A stretch of 64,000 nucleotides of DNA from Cohaesibacter haloalkalitolerans (GCF_003574655.1 NZ_QNUM01000002.1:682001-746000); one strand, 5' to 3'. Positions 1-8,094 are shown, counted from the first letter of the stretch. Program-made: numbers and translations. Notes: generated by a model from the letters alone, not told the origin.

Positions 1-1
1 G

Positions 2-454
2 CTGCTGGCGCCAAAGGAAATGGAGGCAGCATTCGAGGCCTATATCCAGAGGTCACTCAAAGAGGAGATAAGTCGCATAGACGATTACTACTCCGAGCAT
101 TGCGGCCTTTTTTACGTTGCGGAGGCATCTGGCCCACTATGCGGAATGTTTGGCCTCGAAAGCGCTGGCGAGGGGGCGATGGAGCTTCGACGCATGTATG
201 TTGCACCTGAGGCTCGCGGCCAGGGTCTTGGTCGTTTGCTTCTGGCGAAAGCCGAGACGTTGGCATTGGAAGCAGGGTGCTTCAAACTCAAACTGAGCAC
301 CTCCGAAATCCAGAAGGCTGCCCTGTCGCTCTATCGATCAGCTGGCTACACTTTGGTTGCTGAAGAGATTGCACAATCCGCAACACTGAAGACTGTTGGC
401 GGCAATATCCGGCGCTTTTACTTTGAGAAGGACCTGACGGTCAAAGGGCAATGA
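2..454 (+). CDS. GNAT family N-acetyltransferase (5' end outside window)
   Basis: The frame is open to the left edge, so the first ATG at 20 is probably internal and the true start lies outside. The protein shows the GNAT acetyl-CoA site: a strand with LRRMYVAPEARGQGLGRLLL, where RGQGLG is the Q/RxxGxG/A loop, followed by a helix and the C-terminal LYRSAGY motif typical of the fold. Such enzymes move an acetyl group from acetyl-CoA to an amine; the substrate cannot be read from the sequence. It ends 40 bases from the end of the convergent P-loop gene. Family assignment is firm, function is open. Confidence 0.85.
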   Translation: MLAPKEMEAAFEAYIQRSLKEEISRIDDYYSEHCGLFYVAEASGPLCGMFGLESAGEGAMELRRMYVAPEARGQGLGRLLLAKAETLALEAGCFKLKLSTSEIQKAALSLYRSAGYTLVAEEIAQSATLKTVGGNIRRFYFEKDLTVKGQ

Positions 455-494
455 AACAGACACGGTGCGTCCAGCCTGATGCAAAGAGCTGCGG

Positions 495-992
495 TTAAAG
501 CCGTTTCTCGATTTCTGACACGGCATCTACAACGCTCAATGCCGTGGTGTCGAGCTTTAGATCTGCTGTTGCCCAAGGCGTGTAGTCTCGAGCAAGCACC
601 TGTTGCCAGCCAGGCTTGTTGAGGCCGGGCACATCCATCTCACGGTCTTCCACTCGCATCTGGTGCATGGCTAGGTCAGAGCAATGCGTTTCGACACCCA
701 GCAATCTTGCTCCGGCCCGGGTTGCGGCATCAAAGAATATCTGGCGGGTTATGTCCCAAGGATTCACACAGTCGATGATCGTTGTGTGCCCCAGCTGAAG
801 GTTGGAAGCAGCCAATGCCGCTGCTATGTGATAGCTTTCAGGGCCGATATCCCGATCGGGGTCAAGGTTCCAGATCGCAGCGTCAATCTCATCAATCCGG
901 AGGTAAACCGCTCCGGTTGCGATCGAGAGAGCCTGTGCAATCGTGCTCTTACCGGTCCCCGGCAATCCTGCAAACGAGATGAGAACGGCCAA
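495..992 (-). CDS. AAA/zeta-toxin-like P-loop kinase, unknown substrate
   Basis: A 165-residue protein with an N-terminal Walker A motif, GLPGTGKST, at about residues 8-16, then a strand and an acidic RIDEID segment and a TTIIDCVNPW strand resembling Walker B. The size and layout match small predicted kinases that phosphorylate small molecules, such as gluconate or chloramphenicol kinase-like proteins. The start is TTG, preceded by GAGG seven bases upstream; no in-frame ATG fits the P-loop spacing. The substrate is unknown and no antitoxin neighbour is present, so a toxin role is not supported. Confidence 0.75.
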   Translation of the reverse strand: MAVLISFAGLPGTGKSTIAQALSIATGAVYLRIDEIDAAIWNLDPDRDIGPESYHIAAALAASNLQLGHTTIIDCVNPWDITRQIFFDAATRAGARLLGVETHCSDLAMHQMRVEDREMDVPGLNKPGWQQVLARDYTPWATADLKLDTTALSVVDAVSEIEKRL

Positions 993-1176
993 ACGCGCAC
1001 CTCAGTACTATTGTTGTTGTGGTCTTATAGGGCAGCATTCTACTATACGGAGAGAGACGTCTGGTCCGCAGAGCACGAAAAACCTCAGAACAAGTCGTGA
1101 AAACTTCTCTGAAAACTTTTTGAAAACCGCCTTACTTCTAAAGGCGAAAATCACATCCAACTCATTGAAAAATAGA

Positions 1177-1250
1177 TGGAGCGGGTGAAGGGAATCGAAC
1201 CCTCGTCGTAAGCTTGGGAAGCTTCTGCTCTACCATTGAGCTACACCCGC
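1177..1250 (-). tRNA. tRNA-Gly (CCC anticodon)
   Basis: The minus strand reads GCGGGTG at the acceptor 5' side and CACCCGC at the 3' side, with the T-loop GGTTCGATTCC and the D-arm GCTCAATGGTAGAGC. The seven-base anticodon loop is TTCCCAA, giving CCC, as in the E. coli glyU type. The T discriminator and encoded CCA occupy 1177-1180. It stands alone between the P-loop gene and the ion channel. Confidence 0.95.
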
Positions 1251-1540
1251 GTCTGGCTATCCCTTATATGAGGACGCCTCAGGATAGAGTGTATCTATCA
1301 TATTGAGCCATTTGCTCAAGATGGAGGAAGCGGTTTTTTGTCACTTTTTTGACGGCGCGAACAGATTTCTCATCAACGGCTTGGCCTCTGGCTGCCTGCT
1401 ATCGAGTGGGCCGCATGTGACATAACAGAAAATACTGAGCACACCTTCGCCTTTTCATCTTGAAAAAGCCCGTCAATCACCCAATCTCTGGCCTTTGAAC
1501 ATTGCCTTTTCAACCATCGATTCTACAGGACCCTCAGGGC

Positions 1541-2365
1541 ATGATTGACCGTATCAAAGGAACTCTCGGCTCACGGCCATTCGAACTTGCCATCACGGCA
1601 CTCATCGTCTTGAACGCGATCACGCTGGCGCTGGAAACCTGGCCTGCGGCCGAGGCGCGCTTTGGCGGCCTGTTCCATTTTGTTGATCGCGCCATCCTGA
1701 TTGTCTTCGTGGTTGAAATCACATTACGCCTTATGATCCATCGACTGCAGTTCTTCAAGGACCCGTGGTCGCTGTTCGATTTCACGGTGGTGGCCATTGC
1801 GCTGATGCCGACCAGTGGCGCCCTGTCGGTGCTGCGTGCGCTCCGGGTGTTGCGTGTGTTGCGGCTGATCAGTTTTGTGCCTTCCCTGCGGCGCGTGGTG
1901 GGGGCTCTGCTCGAAGCCCTGCCCGGCCTTGGCTCCATCAGCCTGCTGCTCGGTCTGCTCTATTTCGTCTTTGCCGTCATGGCGACCAAGCTCTATGGCC
2001 CGGCTTTCCCCGACTGGTTCGGCAGCCTTGGCAAATCCTCCTACACGCTGTTCCAGATCATGACGCTGGAGAGCTGGTCAATGGGCATCGTCCGGCCCGT
2101 CATGGAGGCCCATCCGCTGGCCTGGCTGTTCTTCGTCCCCTTCATCCTGGCGACATCCTTCACGGTGCTGAACCTCTTCATCGGTATCATCGTCTCGGCG
2201 ATGCAGTCCGAACATGAGGCAACGGCAGAAGCCGAGCGGGCAGCGCTTCATTCGGAAACGGAAGGGGTTCTCGCCGAAGTAAAGGCGCTGAAACATGAGA
2301 TTGGCGAGCTGAAGGCCCTGATCCGTGCACAAGGAGACGCCGCCCGTGGCGGGCAGGAGACTTGA
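1541..2365 (+). CDS. Voltage-gated sodium channel-like ion transport protein (NaChBac type)
   Basis: A 274-residue single-domain six-helix channel. S1-S3 span about residues 12-90. S4 has arginines every third residue (99, 102, 105, 108 within VLRALRVLRVLRL). The pore loop carries TLESWS at 175-180, the signature selectivity filter of NaChBac-type bacterial sodium channels, and S6 follows. The C-terminal 50 residues are a charged predicted coiled coil, as expected for a tetramer. I chose ATG 1541, with AGGA about 11 bases upstream; a TTG start at 1502 would add 13 residues. Four subunits should form an inner-membrane sodium channel. Gating and ion preference are inferred from family motifs. 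Confidence 0.9.
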   Translation: MIDRIKGTLGSRPFELAITALIVLNAITLALETWPAAEARFGGLFHFVDRAILIVFVVEITLRLMIHRLQFFKDPWSLFDFTVVAIALMPTSGALSVLRALRVLRVLRLISFVPSLRRVVGALLEALPGLGSISLLLGLLYFVFAVMATKLYGPAFPDWFGSLGKSSYTLFQIMTLESWSMGIVRPVMEAHPLAWLFFVPFILATSFTVLNLFIGIIVSAMQSEHEATAEAERAALHSETEGVLAEVKALKHEIGELKALIRAQGDAARGGQET

Positions 2366-2433
2366 TCCACGGCCGTCATAGATAAGCGGACAGCCATTTT
2401 GCTGCCTTGATTGGGCGGTTAGGTCTTCCCAAC

Positions 2434-3153
2434 ATGAACATGATGGGAGTTCCAACAGGAATGTCTGCCTCCAATAATTTGCCTGTCCTCTACTCGTTCC
2501 GACGCTGCCCCTATGCCATGCGTGGCCGGATGGGATTGTTTGCTTCGGGAATCGTGGTGGAGTTGAGGGAAATTGTCTTGCGGGACAAACCTGCCCATAT
2601 GCTGGAGATTTCGCCCAAGGGAACGGTGCCAGTGCTGCAACTGCCCGATGGCACGGTGATTGACGAGAGCCTCGACATCATGCTCTGGGCGCTCGGCCAG
2701 AATGACCCCGAGGGTTGGCTGACACCGGAAAGCGGCACGCTGGACGAGATGCTCGGCCTGATCGCCGAGATGGACGGATCGTTCAAGCATCATCTGGACC
2801 GCTATAAATATGCAACGCGTTTCGAGGGGGCCGACGAAGTGGTCCATCGCTCCATGGCGCTGATTGCGCTGGCGTCCTTGCAGGCGCGGCTGGAATTGTC
2901 CCCCCACCTGTTCGGCAACCGCCCGTCGCTGGCCGATATCGCCCTGTTCCCTTTCGTGCGGCAGTTTGCCAATACGGATCGGGACTGGTTCGACACCAAA
3001 GCACCCGTCGCAGTGCGCAAGTGGCTCGTCGAGCACGAGAGCTCACCGCTCTTTGTAAGCATCTTCAGCAAATGGCCAGTCTGGAAAGAGGGAGACCCGG
3101 TCATCCTGTTCCCAGCCCGGAAAGTGGAGGAAGAAGTCGGCGCGGTCAGTTGA
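2434..3153 (+). CDS. Glutathione S-transferase family protein
   Basis: A 239-residue protein with the thioredoxin-like N-terminal half beginning LPVLYSFRRCPYAMRGR, a CPYA motif like that of glutaredoxins and omega/beta-class GSTs, then the cis-Pro segment GTVPVLQL and the ES(L) glutathione-binding turn DESLDIM. The all-helical C-terminal half contains SLADIALFPFVRQF, the usual GST N-capping region. The start is uncertain: ATG 2434 has a weak AGG upstream, while ATG 2461 would place the first strand nearer the usual family N terminus. It overlaps the end of the convergent acyltransferase gene by 8 bases. The substrate is unknown. Confidence 0.85.
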   Translation: MNMMGVPTGMSASNNLPVLYSFRRCPYAMRGRMGLFASGIVVELREIVLRDKPAHMLEISPKGTVPVLQLPDGTVIDESLDIMLWALGQNDPEGWLTPESGTLDEMLGLIAEMDGSFKHHLDRYKYATRFEGADEVVHRSMALIALASLQARLELSPHLFGNRPSLADIALFPFVRQFANTDRDWFDTKAPVAVRKWLVEHESSPLFVSIFSKWPVWKEGDPVILFPARKVEEEVGAVS

Positions 3154-4234
3154 CCCAGCGGCGCAGACGTTCGGATATCGGGGTGCGATTGACGGCCCCT
3201 GCCACGGTCAGCCCGACATTGCCAAGCACCGAATGGGTATGCCAGAGCGTGTAGATCGGGAGCTGGCGCGTTCCGAACTTGAGCTTGTAAGGCTCGTCTC
3301 CGACCGTGAAATCAAAGATCTTGATGCCGTCCCTGATGCATTCTGCGATCAGATCCTCAGTCATCAGCAAGCCGGGTGAATAGCGGCCGACGCGCTCGAA
3401 ATCGAGCCCCATCATCAACATCAGATGGCGACCGCCATGCTCGATGCCATATTGCACGGCAACGATCTCGCCGTCATAGGTGAACTGATAGATCCGGACA
3501 AAACCGTTTTCGGCATTCTGGCAGGCCAGATCGAGATAGAAGTCAAAGGTGACCTGCTTCTGGATGAGATCTTCGCCGGGGCGATCCTTGTAGCGATCCT
3601 TGTGGAACAGGCGCAGATGATCCATCGCTGTCCGGATCTGGTCGGCGTCGAACAGTCTTTGCATTTGCCAATCGCCTTCGCGCATCATGGCACGCCGTTT
3701 CTTGTCGCGGTGCTTGCGCTCGCTCTTGGAAATATTGGCCGCACGCCATTCTTCATAGTCCGGTCCGAGCTCGGTCAAATAGGCCGAAAAATCGGCTTTC
3801 TGATAATGACCCGTCGGAAACAGGCGCAGAACGGCGGGATCGCTGACCGGCATGTGCTTGATACGCAGCACATCATAGGCACCAAGCGTTTCGAGCAGTC
3901 GTTTGCTTAGAAAATCGGGATCGGGAATCCAGTTCTTGATGTCCCTGTGCATGGTGGGCAGGGCATAATCGACCAGATTCATGTTGGCATATTCGAGCAC
4001 GGTGGCGCCCAGCTTCTTGCGCGCGACCAGCGGAACAACTCCAACCAGACAGCCCGATGTCTTGCAGCGCATCTGCAAGGTGCGTTCTTCGACTTCCGGA
4101 AAATGCTGCAGATACCGCTGCATTGCATCCTGCCAGATGGGATGCTGAAAGGCGGTCACATCAGCCAAATCGAACAGGGTCCGATATTCATCCGACCTGA
4201 AATCAAAGTGTTTACAAACGCTCAAATCAAGCAT
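3146..4234 (-). CDS. CelD/BioF2-type GNAT acyltransferase
   Basis: A protein of about 362 residues with the double-GNAT layout of the CelD (BcsL)/FemAB-like group. The N-terminal half has FQHPIWQDAM and VGVVPLVARKK; the central part has the typical KSERKHRDKKRRAM segment; the C-terminal GNAT half has the IVAVQYGIEHGGRHLMLMMG strand, then the YSPGLLMTEDLI helix and FDFTVGDEPYKLKFG, a hallmark of the family. Members are linked to polysaccharide or lipid acylation. ATG 4234 was chosen; a TTG at 4258 without a ribosome site would add eight residues. No partner genes for a polysaccharide are adjacent, so the acceptor is unknown. Confidence 0.8.
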   Translation of the reverse strand: MLDLSVCKHFDFRSDEYRTLFDLADVTAFQHPIWQDAMQRYLQHFPEVEERTLQMRCKTSGCLVGVVPLVARKKLGATVLEYANMNLVDYALPTMHRDIKNWIPDPDFLSKRLLETLGAYDVLRIKHMPVSDPAVLRLFPTGHYQKADFSAYLTELGPDYEEWRAANISKSERKHRDKKRRAMMREGDWQMQRLFDADQIRTAMDHLRLFHKDRYKDRPGEDLIQKQVTFDFYLDLACQNAENGFVRIYQFTYDGEIVAVQYGIEHGGRHLMLMMGLDFERVGRYSPGLLMTEDLIAECIRDGIKIFDFTVGDEPYKLKFGTRQLPIYTLWHTHSVLGNVGLTVAGAVNRTPISERLRRWVN

Positions 4235-4379
4235 GTCTGCTGCCTGCGATTCTATCAATATGAAATATGTTATGGTGTAACCATTTCATAGAGAAGATAA
4301 GCAATCGTGAATGTCGGGCAAAAAAACGCCCTGAAGTTGAACAACCCTGCAACTACAGGCCGTCTGTCAATGAACTTGG

Positions 4380-4955
4380 TTAATAAAGATTCAGGTCATG
4401 CATGAAGGCATCCATTTCCTCGATGGTGGCCTGAGGGCCCTCGAGCAGGATGTCGACGCCGGTCTCGTGATAGCTTCTATCCATAACGCTGAGCTGCAGG
4501 AGGGCAATCTGTCGTTCGATTTCGCTGGTCTGGTCAAACCGACCGGTGACCGTCTTGCGGATGATGCGTTGCCACGGCACCAGGGTTGCCGCATCAAGCG
4601 CCATGGAAGCTACGCCGGAATAGGCCCGGGCCAGCCCGCCTGCCCCCAGCTTGGTGCCCCCGAAATAACGCACGACAATGACACCGCAATTGATGATGTC
4701 ACGGCCGATCAGCACTTTCAGCATGGGCATGCCGGAGGTGCCCGCCGGTTCGCCGTCATCCTTGGCGCCTTCCTCGATGTAATCATCGTCGTTGATAAGG
4801 CGAAAGGCGGTGACGTGATGATTGGCCTTGCGGTGCTCTGTACGCAGTTGCTCAAGCCGGGTCTCAAACTGTTCAATCGGCACGAGAAAGGCCAGAAAGC
4901 GGGACTTTTTCTCCTCCAGCTCAGCATAAAACTCGGCTTCAACGGTCTTCAGCAT
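4380..4955 (-). CDS. IMPACT family protein (YigZ-like)
   Basis: A 191-residue protein with the N-terminal IMPACT domain: EEKKSRFLAFLVPI near the start, then the core DDGEPAGTSGMPMLKVL and VIVVRYFGGTKLGAGGLARAYSG, which is diagnostic, and a C-terminal ferredoxin-like domain. Bacterial members (YigZ/YvyE) bind nucleic acid or ribosome-related ligands; the exact role is unsettled. An upstream extension to 5063 reads into the preceding gene and is rejected because the family starts at MLKTVEAEF. The ATG is four bases downstream of the dcd stop, so both are probably co-transcribed. Confidence 0.9.
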   Translation of the reverse strand: MLKTVEAEFYAELEEKKSRFLAFLVPIEQFETRLEQLRTEHRKANHHVTAFRLINDDDYIEEGAKDDGEPAGTSGMPMLKVLIGRDIINCGVIVVRYFGGTKLGAGGLARAYSGVASMALDAATLVPWQRIIRKTVTGRFDQTSEIERQIALLQLSVMDRSYHETGVDILLEGPQATIEEMDAFMHDLNLY

Positions 4956-4959
4956 CGCT

Positions 4960-6060
4960 TTAAGCCATCCTGAAATGCTTGGAGAGCTTGAGCCCCTGAG
5001 CCTGATAGTTGGAGCCGATGCCAGCGCCATAGAGTCGGGTCGGGCGCGCCCGCATGCGCTCATAGGCGAGCCGCCCGATCAACTGGCCATGCTCAACGAT
5101 GAAGGGCACCTCGTGGCTGCGCACTTCCAGCACCGCCCGACTGCCCTTGCCGCCCGCCTCGGATGCGCCGAAGCCGGGATCGAAAAAGCCGGCATAATGG
5201 ACGCGGAACTCGCCCACGAGGGGATCGAACGGCACCATCTCGGCGGCATAGAGCGGCGGCACATGCACCGCCTCCCGCGAGACCAGAATGTAGAACATGT
5301 CCGGGTCGAGAATGAGCGCATTCTTGCCCCGCCCCGCTATCGGCTCCCAGAAGTCGAGCATGTCGAGAGCATCGCGCTCATCGACATCGATCACCGCCGT
5401 GTGGCGCTTGGCGCGATAGCCGATGATACCGTCTCCGGCCAGATCGATGGAAACAGCTATGCCATTGTCAATGAAGGGCTCTTCCATCGAGCCCACCAGC
5501 GTTTCTTCCCGATGCAGGATCAGGTGCTCTGGATCAGTCAGGCGCGACCGCCCGTTGCGGAAGCGGATCTGCGACAGGCGGCTTCCGGCCCGCACGAAGA
5601 TCGGAAAGGTGCGCGGGCTGACCTCCAGATAGAGCGGCCCGCTATAGCCCGCCGGAATGGTATCGAACTGGCGCGAGCCATCGGCAATCACCCGGGTGAA
5701 AATATCAAGCCGGCCCGTCGAGCTCTTCGGATTGGCGGCCGCCTCGATGTCGCCGGTAAGGTTGAGACTCTCCATCAGGGGCACGATATAGACACAGCCG
5801 GTTTCCAGCACCGCGCCCTCGCCAAGGTCGATCTGATGCAGTTGCAGCTGGTCCAGCTTGTCCTTTACCGTCTGGCCCTTGCCCGGCAGAAAGGATGCGC
5901 GGACCCGATAGGCCTTCGCCCCCAAACGCAAGTCGAGACTGGCTGGCTGGACCTGATCGTCATCCTGCGGACGAGCAAAGCAAATGGCCTTGCTATCGAT
6001 CAGCTGCGCGATGTCCGCGTCATTCAGAATACCCGTGCCGGAAAAGGAAAGATGTGTCAT
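4960..6060 (-). CDS. dcd: 2'-deoxycytidine 5'-triphosphate deaminase (bimodular alphaproteobacterial type)
   Basis: A 366-residue enzyme, nearly twice the length of E. coli Dcd (193 residues), because the dUTPase/DCD fold is duplicated, as known for the alphaproteobacterial family. The N-terminal repeat has VQPASLDLRLG and the segment AAANPKSSTGRLDIFTRVI, which fits the conserved trimer and active-site motif. The second repeat has DPGFG and an H-E-V-PF-x-V-E-HGQ region. It converts dCTP to dUTP for thymidylate synthesis. ATG 6060 has AGGG eight bases upstream; the 37-residue extension to 6171 lacks family similarity. It forms an operon with the IMPACT gene. Confidence 0.9.
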   Translation of the reverse strand: MTHLSFSGTGILNDADIAQLIDSKAICFARPQDDDQVQPASLDLRLGAKAYRVRASFLPGKGQTVKDKLDQLQLHQIDLGEGAVLETGCVYIVPLMESLNLTGDIEAAANPKSSTGRLDIFTRVIADGSRQFDTIPAGYSGPLYLEVSPRTFPIFVRAGSRLSQIRFRNGRSRLTDPEHLILHREETLVGSMEEPFIDNGIAVSIDLAGDGIIGYRAKRHTAVIDVDERDALDMLDFWEPIAGRGKNALILDPDMFYILVSREAVHVPPLYAAEMVPFDPLVGEFRVHYAGFFDPGFGASEAGGKGSRAVLEVRSHEVPFIVEHGQLIGRLAYERMRARPTRLYGAGIGSNYQAQGLKLSKHFRMA

Positions 6061-6380
6061 GAAGCGCCCTGTCAATTGCGATTTGACGATGTGTAGCAGG
6101 CTTGAAGCCACCGGGCAACAGCCCCTTGCCATCCCATGAACGGCCCCTGATCTGCCCCTGCTTGGCACCATTCGGCCCCTGCGCGCACAACCTGTGGTGA
6201 TTTTCTGAGCAAAGCTGCATAAAAGGCGACTTCGTTCAAATTTTACCTTTTAATTTAACCGCCCGAACAGACCCGGCGTACTATTAATGTGGCAAGACAA
6301 AAAGGCGCCTGCATGATGCAGACGCCGCTTCTTTATGGCATGTTCGGTTCCATCAGGGATCACGCCAAAGCAGTGTGCAA
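6061..6380. other. Intergenic region with hairpin and possible promoter
   Basis: This 320-base gap separates divergent genes. TTAACC at about 6257 and TACTAT at about 6281, 18 bases apart, could be a weak sigma-70 promoter for the rightward gene at 6381. An imperfect ten-base-pair hairpin with loop TGA lies at 6304-6326. The A-run just left of the hairpin becomes TTTTT on the minus strand, so it looks like a leftward terminator even though no minus-strand gene is seen to its right. Confidence 0.4.
6297..6326 (-). terminator. Possible leftward intrinsic terminator
   Basis: Arms GGCGCCTGCA and TGCAGACGCC (one mismatch) flank a TGA loop at 6304-6326. Read on the minus strand the stem is followed by TTTTTG. 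No minus-strand gene ends here, so it could serve an unannotated antisense or small RNA, or be a leader hairpin of the rightward gene. Confidence 0.4.
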
Positions 6381-7049
6381 ATGAAAAAGCTCATAGCGGT
6401 TTGTATCATATCGGCTTGCTTCATTGCGGGTATCATTCTGACGTATGAAACGCCAGCAAACTCCAACCAGATGCATGGTACACGCCTGAATTCCAACGAA
6501 ATCAGGCAGGCGGAGACAAAGATCACCTCTTTCCTCAAGTCGAACATGGCCTATTTCGACCCCTTCACCGACAAGGTGGAAGTGAACAGCTGCAAGATCA
6601 CTTACCAGTTGAACCGCGCGGGGGATTGCTCCAGCTCGCCAACGGCTCGTTACAGCGAGTTCCAGATCGACCTCAAGGATGTTCAGCAGGTTCGGGTTTT
6701 CGAGAATTCCCGCAACGGGACCGGAGCCTCCGGCTCCATCCGGTTCGAATTCAAGGACAACGTGCAGAAGCGGTTTGACCGTGCCAAGACCCTGTTCAAC
6801 CGCTACAACCGGAACAACACCGGTTATACCGGCTCGATGTGGGCACAGGAAACCCATTCCGCCGAGCAGAATGCCGTGACGGAAGCCGGTCTTGCCGACA
6901 TGCAGAGCTATGCCAAGACGCAGAATTGCTCCAGCAGCATGCAGCAATATCACCTGCCCAAGACTCTCGGTACCATCAGCCTTTCCACCGTTGATCGGAA
7001 CGCCGCCTACAGCCTCAAATCCTATCACGCCAACTGCGTTGATGGTTGA
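6381..7049 (+). CDS. Exported four-cysteine protein of unknown function, paralog 1
   Basis: A 222-residue protein beginning MKKLIAVCIISACFIAGIIL, a signal peptide or single N-terminal anchor, followed by a polar domain. It is a paralog of the next gene. Shared features in order are a K-V-x-x-N/S-x-C-K-I turn, a second cysteine (GDCSS versus QTCSA), a TTxLDI/IDLKD-like strand, an IRFEF/LKFDF strand, an alanine- and glutamine-rich helix with SAEQ, a third cysteine in a QNCSS/QSCTS turn, then HLPKTLGT and a final cysteine near the C terminus. Apart from the signal region these four cysteines could form two disulfides in the periplasm. I do not recognise the family. ATG follows a weak ribosome site. 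Confidence 0.75.
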   Translation: MKKLIAVCIISACFIAGIILTYETPANSNQMHGTRLNSNEIRQAETKITSFLKSNMAYFDPFTDKVEVNSCKITYQLNRAGDCSSSPTARYSEFQIDLKDVQQVRVFENSRNGTGASGSIRFEFKDNVQKRFDRAKTLFNRYNRNNTGYTGSMWAQETHSAEQNAVTEAGLADMQSYAKTQNCSSSMQQYHLPKTLGTISLSTVDRNAAYSLKSYHANCVDG

Positions 7050-7152
7050 GGCTGTCGACCCCGCAACTTGCTCCCGGCAGGATGCTCTGCAAGGGAAGCA
7101 CAGAGAAAAGGGGATTTTTCGGAGATGTGTCCAATTTTAATGAATTCCCTAT

Positions 7153-7174
7153 CCGTTTTTAAAACGGTTGCAAC
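7153..7174. promoter_or_regulatory. Two adjacent palindromes before the second paralog
   Basis: CCGTTTTTAAAACGG at 7153-7167 and GTTGCAAC at 7167-7174 are abutting palindromes in the AT-rich gap of 179 bases between the paralogs. They could be an operator or a cruciform; no known regulator consensus is claimed. Confidence 0.3.
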
Positions 7175-7228
7175 TAAAACTAATGCACCAAAACAAACAA
7201 ATTATAGTTGAAACTGATATTTGACCCG

Positions 7229-7903
7229 ATGAAAAACAAAGCATTTGTCCTGGCTGCCGCAGTTTTGGCAATCATTCCAGCGCTGACCATGATGGTATTC
7301 TGGCAAACCAAGAGTTTTGCTCGAACCAAGCCGCTGCTTTCAACCGCGCAGGTACAGCAGATGGAGGGAGCAATCCAGGAGACCTTGTCACGGACGCTCG
7401 ACCATAAGGTCTATGGCAGTGAAATCGAAGTATCCGGTTGCAAGATCATCAGCCGGTATGAACAGCCGCAGACCTGTTCTGCCTCCAATGATATCCGGTT
7501 TCAGGAAACCCTGCTGGACATTCGCGAGACATCAGGCGTTTCCTACTCCAGCCTCAGCGCAAACAAGACTTCACGCACCAGCCTGCTGAAGTTTGATTTC
7601 CAACCAGATATCGAGCAGAAGGTGAAAAGCGCCAAGCAGGCCATGTGGACCTATGTGAGCGAAAAGCACGGATTGCGCGGAGCGGCGTGGAACGAATTCG
7701 CAGCAAGCGCCGAGCAGCGCATCATCAAGCAGTATGGCTTTGACAAGATGGGCAGCTACGACATGACGCAAAGTTGTACTTCCGACAAGAAAGTGCGCCA
7801 CCTGCCGGGAAAACTGGGCACATTTGTCCTCAGCGGCGACACCCGCGAGCTGGGCCAGTTGGTCAGGACCTATTACAGCTATTGCGCAACCCCCGCGTCA
7901 TAG
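7229..7903 (+). CDS. Exported four-cysteine protein of unknown function, paralog 2
   Basis: A 224-residue protein starting MKNKAFVLAAAVLAIIPALT, again an N-terminal export signal or anchor. It aligns along its whole length with the preceding gene at low identity while keeping all four mature-domain cysteines, the SAEQ helix and the HLPxKLGTxxLS segment. The start is ATG 7229; the TTG at 7208 lacks a ribosome site. The palindrome-bearing gap suggests it may have its own promoter. Tandem duplication with strong divergence implies an old duplication or two subunits. The function is unknown. Confidence 0.75.
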   Translation: MKNKAFVLAAAVLAIIPALTMMVFWQTKSFARTKPLLSTAQVQQMEGAIQETLSRTLDHKVYGSEIEVSGCKIISRYEQPQTCSASNDIRFQETLLDIRETSGVSYSSLSANKTSRTSLLKFDFQPDIEQKVKSAKQAMWTYVSEKHGLRGAAWNEFAASAEQRIIKQYGFDKMGSYDMTQSCTSDKKVRHLPGKLGTFVLSGDTRELGQLVRTYYSYCATPAS

Positions 7904-7941
7904 GTGAACCATACCCAATCCCGAATACGCGTCTTCGATGA

Positions 7942-7970
7942 TTGACACTCTCGTTCTATAGGCGTACATA
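7942..7970 (+). promoter_or_regulatory. Sigma-70-type promoter of metZ
   Basis: TTGACA at 7942-7947 and TACATA at 7965-7970 are separated by exactly 17 bases. The expected start near 7977 coincides with the 5' end of the SAM-II aptamer, which supports both calls. Confidence 0.8.
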
Positions 7971-7977
7971 ATGTCGC

Positions 7978-8040
7978 ACTTGTGGTCATTTGAGCCGGCC
8001 GGCTTGCCGCCACGTAAAAGAAAGTTGCTAAAAGGTCGGG
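7978..8040 (+). promoter_or_regulatory. SAM-II riboswitch aptamer
   Basis: The segment carries the SAM-II consensus in order: TGTGGTCATTTGAGCC, the GGCCGGCTTGCCGCCAC return strand that closes P1 (GTGG/CCAC), an A-rich joining region and the 3' pseudoknot strand GCTAAAAGG at 8027-8035. SAM-II aptamers are known almost only from alphaproteobacteria ahead of methionine genes, and metZ lies downstream. The 3' end supplies AAAGG, which doubles as a ribosome site for a nine-codon ORF. SAM binding is expected to hide this sequence. Confidence 0.9.
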
Positions 8041-8041
8041 G

Positions 8042-8071
8042 ATGAAAAACTGTCTTTCCCGGCCATACTGA
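8042..8071 (+). CDS. Putative nine-residue leader peptide MKNCLSRPY
   Basis: ATG at 8042 is six bases after AAAGG of the riboswitch and opens a nine-codon frame that stops at 8069-8071. The frame runs over the 5' arm of the terminator hairpin at 8058-8069. Ribosomes reading it would therefore keep the terminator open. The idea that it is translated is inference; the frame, spacing and overlap are seen. Confidence 0.4.
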   Translation: MKNCLSRPY

Positions 8072-8094
8072 AAAGTGTCGCCGGGTTTTATTTT
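8058..8094 (+). terminator. Intrinsic terminator in the metZ leader
   Basis: CCCGGC (8058-8063) pairs with GCCGGG (8080-8085), and an inner ATACT-GAAA-AGTGT stem (8065-8078, one G-U pair) closes on a GAAA tetraloop. TTTTATTTT follows at 8086-8094. It lies 95 bases before metZ, so it must be overridden for expression. GGTCGGG at 8034-8040 can pair instead with CCCGGCC at 8058-8064 as an antiterminator. Confidence 0.85.

Noticed and set aside
495-992. Zeta toxin of a toxin-antitoxin system
   Set aside because: Only the P-loop kinase fold is seen; there is no small antitoxin gene beside it.
1177-1250. tRNA-Gly with TCC anticodon
   Set aside because: The seven-base loop is TTCCCAA, which gives CCC at positions 34-36.
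4975-6096. 373-codon plus-strand ORF opposite dcd
   Set aside because: Shadow of a confidently identified gene; the translation has no domain logic.
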